Of a DNA stretch of 64,000 bases, positions 34,479-42,336 are shown piece after piece. The position numbers and the translations under genes are program-made. Origin of the DNA: an uncultured Acetatifactor sp. (lineage in GTDB: Bacteria; Bacillota; Clostridia; Lachnospirales; Lachnospiraceae); contig CAJTPH010000005.1 in assembly GCA_910578215.1 (NCBI GenBank), positions 53,842 to 117,841 on the forward strand, written 5' to 3'. Position 1 is the stretch's first letter. Each line of letters opens with the position of its first letter. A model generated the notes under the pieces. It was not told the origin of the DNA, did no database searches, and was given only the letters and a program-made list of their open reading frames with translations.

Positions 34479-36392
34479 CTACAGTGACAGCACCATGGCT
34501 TCCAGACGCTCGATCATGGTATCGCTGGTATCGCGCAGCCTTTTCCTGTCTCCCTTAAGCAGCTTCAAAAGCTCCTGCCCCTCCGCTCTCTTGGCCTCGT
34601 CCGTGCCTGGCAGCGCGTTTAAAATATTTGAGATCTCCCATGCGGAAATCTGCTTCTTATTTCTAAAATACTCCGTGGCAATTCCCTCGCACCTGGGGAA
34701 GCCGTACTGCTTCAGCTGCCCGCAGTAATAAAAAATTCCCTCCGAGCCGTCCTTGGCGCGCCGGTAAAAGTATTCCATGAGCCGGTTTTCGTAATCGCTG
34801 TCGCCGTCCGGGATACAGTTTCCCAGCACCCTGTCAAGCCTGCCCGCCCACTTGTACGTTCTGCCGTCCTTTTCTCCCATCAGAAGCTGCAGAAAATCTC
34901 CCTCCACCCTCTGTCTGGACGGGTGCAGCACCCGGATACTCTTTTCAAGCGCCATGCTGTAGATTCTTGCGGTCACGACCCACGTCCTTCTCCCCGCATC
35001 CCAGCACAGCACTGACAGAGCATTGTAGAGCTGTTGGACGGCAAACTGTTTCCTTTCCAGCTCCTTCCACAGCCACTGGCTGCAGTCCTCCTCGCTCAAG
35101 AGCTTAGCCAGCATGGCGGCAGGGAAAAAGGCATCTCCCTCCTTTGAATTTCCATAGTTCTGGTACAGCTCCAGCACCAGGGAAATCATCTCCTCGTCGG
35201 GGCAAAGCGCCAGATATTCCCAGACGCGCCTGGCGAGCTGCCGCTTTAATATGTGATCCACGTTTCCTCTCTGGTCCAAATACGCCGCCAGCTTCAGCTT
35301 CATGATCTGAGGTCTCTCGGCAAGCGCCGCAATCCTTCTGCAGCATTGGCGGACAGTGCTGACGCTCTTTCCCTTCAGAGCCTCCATATAATCTCCCAGC
35401 CTGTTCAGATCCTGAATCACCGCCTCCTGTATATCAGGCTTGACGCCTGCCGCGGTATCCTTCTCCAATTTGTCCAGAAGCTCCGAAATAATCTTCTGCA
35501 CCATTTCGGACGCCCACTCCGTCCCGGACACACAGAGAGCGTCGATGGCTTCGTGCGGCTTCTTCGCCGCCAGCTTCCCCAAGCATTCCCTTGCCCCGTC
35601 GCTGTCCTGGCAGGCATAGGCATAATATGCCATTTTTTTCGCCTTCCCCTTCTCTGTCTTTATAAGGGCCGACAATTGCTCCTCGTTCTCCGGGCAGTGG
35701 CGCAGGGCGTAAATAAGCGCCTGCCGTATCTCCTTTTCCGAGTCGGGAAGCTGCTTTAAGTAAAATTCGTTTGCCTCCGCTCCCGCCAACGCTTCGATGA
35801 TCTCCACCCTGCGGAGCATTTCCTTTTTACCCTTGGGGTCAAAGCCCTTTTCAAGCAGGGGAAGAATGGAGCTTCCCATCTGCGTAAGCCAGCCCTGCAC
35901 GTCGTCGGCGAGCTCCGCATAGGAAGCGCCCAGAGCCTTTACCATCGCCGGCTTTATGCGGTAATCGTCAAACAGCTCCGGTTTCCTCTGATGCATCTCC
36001 GTCAGATAGCTGTACCGTCCTCCTCCCGAATTGGTCAGCGCGTCCACGATCGCCTTCACCTCGGAATAGGGCGCGTTGTTTATCACCCTTCCCGTATTAT
36101 CTACGGACAGCGGCGAAAGCTCCTCCGTCACCGCCACCTCACCCTGGGTACACAAAAGAGCGTCCACCAGGGTAATGGTCTCCAGAAGCAGCCCCTCCTT
36201 GCCCTCCGTCCCGGGCTCAAGCAGCCGGCGGACCAGCTCCCCTATCCTGGCAAATACCGGGGACGCCGCCTCCAGGGGCTGCATCGCTTCCGCGGCGCGC
36301 TTTAGCCTGAAATCCTCCCCCAGCAAATTGGTTCCCGCAATGGTCACGGCACGCAGCCGGGCCTTCAGTTCATAAACAGGTGTAATATCCAT
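34479..36392 (-). CDS. Helical-repeat protein of the MoxR module, DUF5691-like (637 aa)
   Basis: I do not recognise a catalytic motif. The chain is almost wholly alpha-helical with regularly spaced Leu/Ala pairs that look like degenerate HEAT/ARM repeats, mainly between about 190 and 420 (EIRQALIYALRHCPENEEQL and similar units). Such solenoids serve as scaffolds. Position and size agree with the DUF5691-type gene often found between the SWIM and MoxR genes of these operons. It is not secreted. It follows the SWIM gene by 57 bp and precedes the MoxR gene by 92 bp. Confidence 0.6.
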   Translation of the reverse strand: MDITPVYELKARLRAVTIAGTNLLGEDFRLKRAAEAMQPLEAASPVFARIGELVRRLLEPGTEGKEGLLLETITLVDALLCTQGEVAVTEELSPLSVDNTGRVINNAPYSEVKAIVDALTNSGGGRYSYLTEMHQRKPELFDDYRIKPAMVKALGASYAELADDVQGWLTQMGSSILPLLEKGFDPKGKKEMLRRVEIIEALAGAEANEFYLKQLPDSEKEIRQALIYALRHCPENEEQLSALIKTEKGKAKKMAYYAYACQDSDGARECLGKLAAKKPHEAIDALCVSGTEWASEMVQKIISELLDKLEKDTAAGVKPDIQEAVIQDLNRLGDYMEALKGKSVSTVRQCCRRIAALAERPQIMKLKLAAYLDQRGNVDHILKRQLARRVWEYLALCPDEEMISLVLELYQNYGNSKEGDAFFPAAMLAKLLSEEDCSQWLWKELERKQFAVQQLYNALSVLCWDAGRRTWVVTARIYSMALEKSIRVLHPSRQRVEGDFLQLLMGEKDGRTYKWAGRLDRVLGNCIPDGDSDYENRLMEYFYRRAKDGSEGIFYYCGQLKQYGFPRCEGIATEYFRNKKQISAWEISNILNALPGTDEAKRAEGQELLKLLKGDRKRLRDTSDTMIERLEAMVLSL

Positions 36393-36449
36393 ATTGCCTC
36401 ATTTCCGCGCATATTCCCTGCGCAAAATTTTTATAATGAAAGTTCCTTA

Positions 36450-37907
36450 TCAGTACAGCAATCTTACAACATCCTTTTCCGTAACGATACACAGAGGCTG
36501 CATTCTCAGCCGCCTTTCCTGACTGTCATAATAAAACGCCCCCAAAAGCACCTGATCCCTGAAAAGACCTTCGTCCGGCAGCAGTCCGACCCGCTCGCAG
36601 GACGCCTCCATACCCGGCGCGTCCCCAAGGAGAATGGTATCCCCCTCCTTGGTCCGAAGTACAAGCCCCTTCTCGCACTTCCCTATCTGTTCAAATGCCA
36701 GCAGCCTGACAAACATGGTATCCGCCAGCGCGTTTTTGAGGATATTTTTCGCCGCCTTTACCTCCGCCTTGAGAGAGCCGGACGCCGCCGCCCTTACCCT
36801 GCGCAAATCCTCCGGCTCCACGGCACGTATCTCCGCGTTTTCCCAGCGGATGCGCAGGTTTCCCTCACCGGGATAGCACGCGGCGCTTGCCGCCTCCGCA
36901 ACGCCGAACACCGTATCCTCCTGCTTTATGTGCTTTAACGCCTTATAGGGTCTGTAATTATATGTGATATAAATTTCTCCCGAGCTTAAATCCGCCCAGC
37001 AGCCCGTATCGATAAACTGCTTTCCCGCCGCGTCGTCGCTGACCCAGAAGGACAGCTGAATCAGGCTGATATTCTGTTTGCTTCTTCCCAGCGCTTCAAG
37101 CTCGGAAAGCTTCCAGATTCCCCCCAGCTCCTCATAGAGCATGCTGTCGTCCTGCCCCACATCCTCACGCTCCAGCCTTTCCTCCAGATAAGCGCGGGAT
37201 TTCCTTACCAGGGTCCAAAGCCTCTCCAGAACGTCTATGGCATTGTCGTAATGAGCTTCGTCATTATCCTTTTGGAATTCCTCCATCTCCAGCACCAGCC
37301 CGTTTAAAAACCTCTGGGGGCCCGGCAGGTAATAATCTCCAAGCTGCTTTACCAGATCTCTGTATGTGCCCAGAGAAGCGCCGCCAAAGGTCCCCAGACC
37401 GGACCTTGTCAGGTCCTGCACCAGCTTTTCCAGCATGGACAGCCCCTCCAACTGCTTTTTAAGCTTCTTTGCCCTTGCCGCCTTAGTGCTTTTGGAAGCC
37501 GCCTTTTTCTTCGCCTCCCCTTCGGCAGTCTCTGCGCCGGATGCGCTCTCCTGGGCCTTCGCCTCCTTCGCCTGCTTCTTTTCCCTCTTTTTCAGAATAT
37601 CCTCGGGTATCTCACATTCGCCAAAGGGCTTCTGCGCCAGTATTTCATACAGCAGCCCCAGCCCATGCTTGCAGGGAAACTGGCGGCTCGGGCAGGAACA
37701 GCGGCACACGGGCGTCCCGTCCTGGAAATCCGCCGAGGTTATGTAATTGCTTTTGCCGCTTCCCGTGCATTCCCCCAGATAGAAGGTGTCGTCCGACGAC
37801 TTCAGCAGGCGGACGAACCCGCCCTTCTGTGAGATTTTCCTGCCGTTTGCCGCTGCCGTCGCATTGGGGGCCATGGCAAGAATCTGTTGTTCCGTGATTG
37901 TTTGCAT
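36450..37907 (-). CDS. SWIM zinc-finger protein of the MoxR module, YehQ-like (485 aa)
   Basis: A SWIM finger of the form CxC-x6-CxH is at C70, C72, C79 and H81 (RCSCPSRQFPCKHGLG). An Ala/Lys/Glu-rich linker with many lysines (about 105-150) follows, then a larger domain of unknown fold. SWIM fingers bind DNA or proteins. The gene is the first of the five-gene module; AAAGGAG lies six bases before the ATG. In E. coli the corresponding gene is yehQ. No clear promoter is visible in the 83 bp upstream, and read-through from the GH25 gene cannot be ruled out. Confidence 0.85.
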   Translation of the reverse strand: MQTITEQQILAMAPNATAAANGRKISQKGGFVRLLKSSDDTFYLGECTGSGKSNYITSADFQDGTPVCRCSCPSRQFPCKHGLGLLYEILAQKPFGECEIPEDILKKREKKQAKEAKAQESASGAETAEGEAKKKAASKSTKAARAKKLKKQLEGLSMLEKLVQDLTRSGLGTFGGASLGTYRDLVKQLGDYYLPGPQRFLNGLVLEMEEFQKDNDEAHYDNAIDVLERLWTLVRKSRAYLEERLEREDVGQDDSMLYEELGGIWKLSELEALGRSKQNISLIQLSFWVSDDAAGKQFIDTGCWADLSSGEIYITYNYRPYKALKHIKQEDTVFGVAEAASAACYPGEGNLRIRWENAEIRAVEPEDLRRVRAAASGSLKAEVKAAKNILKNALADTMFVRLLAFEQIGKCEKGLVLRTKEGDTILLGDAPGMEASCERVGLLPDEGLFRDQVLLGAFYYDSQERRLRMQPLCIVTEKDVVRLLY

Positions 37908-37990
37908 AAAAGAGCTCCTTTCCCAAATTATGTTATGGTCAGGCTTTCAATTGTTCAGCCTTTGGTTAAGCTGCCGCCTGATAAATTCCG

Positions 37991-40933
37991 TCATTTCTCA
38001 AGATAACTGATGTTCAGATCCACATTTCCGCTTATGCCGCTTACGCTGCCGTTCGACTTGTACTGCCATATATCATACTTCCCGGAATAGGTTGGCGACG
38101 CCGCATACTGGGCCAGCCAGACCTTATAATCATTCAGCTGCGCCATGTTGACCTTCTGCTCCATCCAGAGCTTGTTGGAGTAAATTCCCGCAGTATATCC
38201 AGCATTTTGTATGGTCTGGCAGAAAGCCTTACAAACTGCCGTTCTGGTCTCCACATCGATCTTGTCCCCGCGCCCGCCGCTTTTCTCTATATCTATAAAA
38301 ACCGGATAGGAAATATGATAATTCCTGATCTGCTCCAAAACCATGGAAGCCTCCTCCACCGCTTCTATCTCATTTACCGCCTGGGAGTAAAAATATATGC
38401 CGACCTTCATGCCCGCCGCCAAAGCTCCCTTTATATTCGCCTCGAATTTCGGGTCCTCGATCAGCTTGCCCGCGGAGGAGCCTCTGTAGCCGCAGCGGAT
38501 GATCACATAAGAGATACCTGAATTTTTTACCGCCGTCCAGTCAATCGTCTGATTCCACTTAGAAACGTCGATGCCGATGGCGCCCTCGCCCGTCACAAGA
38601 GAACCGTCGCCGGCAAACGTATACCTGGCCCCCTGGATAACCTGCTCTCCCGTCACCTTAGCGCCGTCCGCGGTAAAATAATAGATACGCCCCTCAATGG
38701 TCTGCCACCCGGAATACCTGACATCCCCCTTCAGGAAGAATTTTTCCGCCTTATAATAATCCGCGTAAACCGCTTCCCTGTACCCGTCGTTTTCCGATAC
38801 ATACAGCTGTCTGCCGGCTGCGTCCTTCAGCTTCGTCCTTGTATCCTCGCTTGGATGCGCCCTGACCGTCACCCTGCAGACCGCCGCAGCCTCCCGGCCG
38901 CCTTCGGTATATCTGACCGTAATATCGGCGCTGCCTTCCCCCACGCCTGTGACGGTTACCGCCAGCCCCGAGACGCTGACCTGCGCCACCCCGGCATTTG
39001 AAGACTCCGCCGTCACCTGCTGCGCCTCGCCGGATGTATTATGTATAACGGCGTTTATCACCGCAGACCCATTCAAATATACCGTTGCGGACGAGCTGCT
39101 CAGCTCAACGGTAAGGCTTGCGCCCTCAGTCCCTTCCTCGTCCTCCGGGGCAGCGGCATCTCCCCCGGACACAGATTCCGCTGCCGTCCTTGGCATGCCG
39201 TCCGGCAGCCCGGACTCCTCGCCGGTGACCACCAGGGCTCTGTTCATCGCTAATGTGAGCGGGTCGGGAATCTCGCTTCTGGAAATTTCATTGTATGTAT
39301 CCGTAATGACCCTGCTTTCCACCCAGGCTACCGTATCCTTTAGAACGGATTCCACCACGGTTTCATTTTGCTTGGTATCCTCCTGGGCAGCGTTGACCTC
39401 GTCTTCCTTCTTTACCTCGTTTGCAACGTCCACCTGCTTATAGACGATTTCCTCCTCCACAGCCGCGGTCAGTATAACCCCCGGTACCGCATAATCCGAA
39501 TAACCGGAGTCCTGCAGCTCCTCCATCTTTACCTGATATTGCCCGCCGGCAATATCCTTTTTATATATAATGCCGTCCATGTCATCATCGAACCAGGTAA
39601 GGCTCTTTCCTGCAGGGTCTGTCACCGTTACGGAAAAGGGAACGTTAGGCACCAGCTTCCCGGTTCTTTGGTTGATAAACTTGATCTTCAAATCCTTTTG
39701 AATGGAAGTAAACACCGGGGATACAGATACCTGCCTGTCATACGCGGTCTCGTTGTAATCCTTCTTCTCCTCGTTTTCTTCCTCGGCCAAAACCGCCGCC
39801 TGTATTCTTGCCGTCTCGGCGTCCGCCACCGCCGCCAGGCCCTTTTCCCCGATAATGGAGATACCCTCCAGCTGCGCGCCCAGGCCCGCAAAATCCGCCA
39901 CCTGGTTCTCCCTGATTCTTGAGCTGATAAAAATGCCTCCCGCAGCAATTGCCAAAATCAGGACAGCCACCCCGGTTACAAGCATTACCCGGTCTATCGC
40001 ATCCATTTTTCCCAGGCTGCGCCGCAGCCATCCCCCTGAACCGGTCTTGCGTGAACCGGCAGGCTCCCGATTGCTCTCTCCTCCCCAAAGCGAAGACTCC
40101 TCACAGGGCTCCCCGGCACCCTCCCCATAAGGCTCCTGATACGCCTCCTCAAAATACGCTCCGGTTTCCGCATATTCTTCATCCCTGACTTCCTCAGGCT
40201 CTATGAACTCCCCGGATTCCTCAGACTCCATATATTCCGTTTCTATACAGGCAGTTTCTATGCAAACTGTTTCTATACAAGCTGTGTCTATACAGGATTC
40301 TTCTATGTAGGCTGTGTCTATACAGGATTCTTCATATTCCTCTATATATTCTTCTGGGTATTCTTCCTCCAGGTAAGCTTCCGGGTATTCGCAATCCATA
40401 TACTCCGGCTCCGCGTACTCCGTATCCGTATATTCTTCCTCTGAATATCCCTCCGGGCACTCCGCGGAGAAATACTCCTCACCCTCCCGGGCGCACCCGA
40501 AATCCTGACCTTCCCCGGATTCCTCATATCCTACATATTCCCCGTATTCTTCACCTTCTGACGCTTCCTCATACTCCTCAGGCTCCCCGCTGCCTTCACC
40601 TTCTGCCGCTTCCTCATATCCTACATATTCCCCGCATTCCTCATCTTCTGACGCTTCCTCATACCCCTCAGGCTCCCCGCTGCCTTCGTCTTCCCCCGCT
40701 TCCTCATATCCTACATATTCCCCAAATTCTTCGTCTTCCCCTGATTCCTCCGGCTCCATATATTCCGCTTCCATATATTCGGATTCCATATACTCCGGCT
40801 CCGCGTACTCCGTATCCGTATATTCTTCCTCTGAATATTCCTCCGGGCACTCCGCACCGCAGTACTCCGCACCTTCCCCGCATTCTTCCAATCTCTGCAC
40901 CGGTTTTTCTTTATGGCGGAACCACTTCTTCAT
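37991..40933 (-). CDS. Giant GH25 lysozyme-like membrane protein with acidic repeat tail (980 aa)
   Basis: Residues 1-270 are cytoplasmic and extremely acidic, with repeats of EY, EEYGEYVGYEE and a Cys-containing ACIET/SCIDT block. One membrane helix follows (about 313-336). Outside come a Cna-B/SpaA-like domain (about 425-500), a BIG2-like domain (about 620-700), two aromatic/Gly repeats like choline-binding modules (YYFTADGAKVTG), and a C-terminal GH25 domain from about 786 (IDVSKWNQTIDW, FIDIEKSG). It shares its anchor-spacer-GH25 plan with the 429-residue protein at 26163. The charged tail points to the cytoplasm and may bind basic partners. It has its own promoter (40976-41004). Confidence 0.88.
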   Translation of the reverse strand: MKKWFRHKEKPVQRLEECGEGAEYCGAECPEEYSEEEYTDTEYAEPEYMESEYMEAEYMEPEESGEDEEFGEYVGYEEAGEDEGSGEPEGYEEASEDEECGEYVGYEEAAEGEGSGEPEEYEEASEGEEYGEYVGYEESGEGQDFGCAREGEEYFSAECPEGYSEEEYTDTEYAEPEYMDCEYPEAYLEEEYPEEYIEEYEESCIDTAYIEESCIDTACIETVCIETACIETEYMESEESGEFIEPEEVRDEEYAETGAYFEEAYQEPYGEGAGEPCEESSLWGGESNREPAGSRKTGSGGWLRRSLGKMDAIDRVMLVTGVAVLILAIAAGGIFISSRIRENQVADFAGLGAQLEGISIIGEKGLAAVADAETARIQAAVLAEEENEEKKDYNETAYDRQVSVSPVFTSIQKDLKIKFINQRTGKLVPNVPFSVTVTDPAGKSLTWFDDDMDGIIYKKDIAGGQYQVKMEELQDSGYSDYAVPGVILTAAVEEEIVYKQVDVANEVKKEDEVNAAQEDTKQNETVVESVLKDTVAWVESRVITDTYNEISRSEIPDPLTLAMNRALVVTGEESGLPDGMPRTAAESVSGGDAAAPEDEEGTEGASLTVELSSSSATVYLNGSAVINAVIHNTSGEAQQVTAESSNAGVAQVSVSGLAVTVTGVGEGSADITVRYTEGGREAAAVCRVTVRAHPSEDTRTKLKDAAGRQLYVSENDGYREAVYADYYKAEKFFLKGDVRYSGWQTIEGRIYYFTADGAKVTGEQVIQGARYTFAGDGSLVTGEGAIGIDVSKWNQTIDWTAVKNSGISYVIIRCGYRGSSAGKLIEDPKFEANIKGALAAGMKVGIYFYSQAVNEIEAVEEASMVLEQIRNYHISYPVFIDIEKSGGRGDKIDVETRTAVCKAFCQTIQNAGYTAGIYSNKLWMEQKVNMAQLNDYKVWLAQYAASPTYSGKYDIWQYKSNGSVSGISGNVDLNISYLEK
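40150..40900 (-). repeat. Nested coding repeats in the acidic tail
   Basis: A unit of about 90 bp (EYVGYEEA...GEPEEYEEA) recurs from about 40524 to 40740. A longer block encoding AECPEEYSEEEYTDTEYAEPEYM appears twice, near 40399-40460 and 40789-40850. The ACIET/SCIDT segment at 40220-40340 is a third, shorter repeat. Sequence identity between copies is high, so recent expansion is likely. Confidence 0.85.
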
Positions 40934-40975
40934 TTAAATAACATCCTCTCCGACAAAATTTAACAATTTTGTAAT

Positions 40976-41004
40976 ATTATATCATTCCCCTCCCTGTACT
41001 TCAA
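40976..41004 (-). promoter_or_regulatory. Promoter of the giant GH25 gene
   Basis: Minus strand TTGAAG (40999-41004), 17-bp spacer, perfect TATAAT (40976-40981). The start codon lies about 40 bases downstream of the -10. Confidence 0.7.
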
Positions 41005-41070
41005 GCATTAGAGCTATTTCTTTATATTTCTTCATAATTTCTTAAATCTTTTTAAATCGTCCTAATAATG

Positions 41071-41099
41071 TGGACTTTCCAGCCGCATAATAGTAAAAT
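41071..41099 (+). promoter_or_regulatory. Promoter of the plus-strand SGNH-like gene
   Basis: TGGACT, 17-bp spacer, TAAAAT, followed 39 bases later by the ATG. It is back to back with the GH25 promoter, making a 203-bp divergent control region. Confidence 0.5.
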
Positions 41100-41137
41100 A
41101 ATAGCAGTTATGCCATCAATCAGAAACGGAGATAAAA

Positions 41138-42316
41138 ATGAGCGATAAAAGAACACCGGAACAGCAGATGCCGAAAATACCCGACATAGAGATCGTTGAT
41201 TTGGAGCTTGCCGATTTTGAAGATGAAAACGAAACAATTGCATCACAAGGCCAAAACCACAAAGGCAAGAGCAGGGGAAGCTCTCAGGATAACACCTTTT
41301 CCGAGCCTGCAAAGTCCGGGGGCAACCCTGTCCTCAAGGTCCTCTCCCATGTCAACCTTCACATTGTACTGGCGTCCGTTGCGCTGCTGGTCATCGCAGT
41401 CATCGCTTACAAGGTTGTAAATTGGGGCGAATATATAGATCTTGACGAAATTTTCAAGGACGGTGCAGGAGAATACAGCGATACCTTTGACAGCATTATC
41501 CGCCTGGTGGACAAAAGCGGTATGCCCATCGAGCCCGCAAACGACGACGGCGAAACCACGATCGTGCTTTTCGGCAACGCCCCCTTTGCGGACGACAGAA
41601 ATGCAAAGGACAGCCTGGCCAGCCTGATCGCCGACATGGCGGACGCCACCGTATACAACTGTTCCGTCTCAGGGAGCTATCTCGCCTCCCTGCCCTACGA
41701 AAACAGCTATGAGAAGGAAGCGCCTGTAAATGCCTTTAACTTCTACTGGATGTGCCATCTTGCCAGCGGCAGCCTGGTTGACCAGAGCTACAAGGCGGCT
41801 CTGCAGACCCTGGGCAGCAGCGCTCCTCCGGAGGCGCAGGAGGTTTATGATACCGTCAAATCCATTGACTTCAGCCAGGTGGATGTGATCGGCATCATGT
41901 ATGATGCCAGCGATTATCTGGCACAGCATCCCATATACAGCGATGAGGATTATACGGACATCACCCGGTTCACCGGCAATCTTGAGGCAGGCATCCAGCT
42001 TCTCCAGGAGACCTACCCTCATATCCGCATCATTGTCATGTCCCCCACCTATGCCTATACCGATAAGATAGACGAGACCACCGGAAAATATATTGTGGAC
42101 GACATCATGCGCGAGGGCTATAATGTGCTTGCCACCTATGTGCTCAAGCAGTGTGAATCCTGTATCCGCAACCGTGTATCCTTTGTGGATAATATGTACG
42201 GAACCGTCACCGCCACAGAAGCCGAGGAATGCCTGACCGACTACCTGCACCTGAATGCCAAGGGCAGAAAGCTGGTTGCGGAGCGTTTTGTCTACGCGCT
42301 GAAATATTATGACTGA
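41138..42316 (+). CDS. Membrane-anchored SGNH-like protein with degenerate active site (392 aa)
   Basis: The only clear plus-strand gene. A charged cytoplasmic region of 75 residues, one membrane helix (about 77-97), and an extracellular domain with the SGNH layout: block I reads VLFGNAPFADD where GDS is expected, a YDASDYL segment takes the place of the GxND block, and the Asp/His pair is intact near the end (TDYLHLNAKG, D368 and H371). Without the nucleophilic serine it may bind sugars rather than cut esters, or use another residue. CGGAGAT precedes the ATG. It converges on the fkp gene, whose stop lies 21 bp away. DUF-type names apart, I do not know its partner. Confidence 0.7.
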   Translation: MSDKRTPEQQMPKIPDIEIVDLELADFEDENETIASQGQNHKGKSRGSSQDNTFSEPAKSGGNPVLKVLSHVNLHIVLASVALLVIAVIAYKVVNWGEYIDLDEIFKDGAGEYSDTFDSIIRLVDKSGMPIEPANDDGETTIVLFGNAPFADDRNAKDSLASLIADMADATVYNCSVSGSYLASLPYENSYEKEAPVNAFNFYWMCHLASGSLVDQSYKAALQTLGSSAPPEAQEVYDTVKSIDFSQVDVIGIMYDASDYLAQHPIYSDEDYTDITRFTGNLEAGIQLLQETYPHIRIIVMSPTYAYTDKIDETTGKYIVDDIMREGYNVLATYVLKQCESCIRNRVSFVDNMYGTVTATEAEECLTDYLHLNAKGRKLVAERFVYALKYYD

Positions 42317-42336
42317 TAAAACGCCCCTTCGCCGCC

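Noticed and set aside
40220..40340. Metallothionein-like or pentapeptide-repeat domain in the Cys-containing segment
   Set aside because: Cysteines are spaced with Ile-Glu-Thr/Asp-Thr units that match neither family pattern; kept only as an unnamed repeat.
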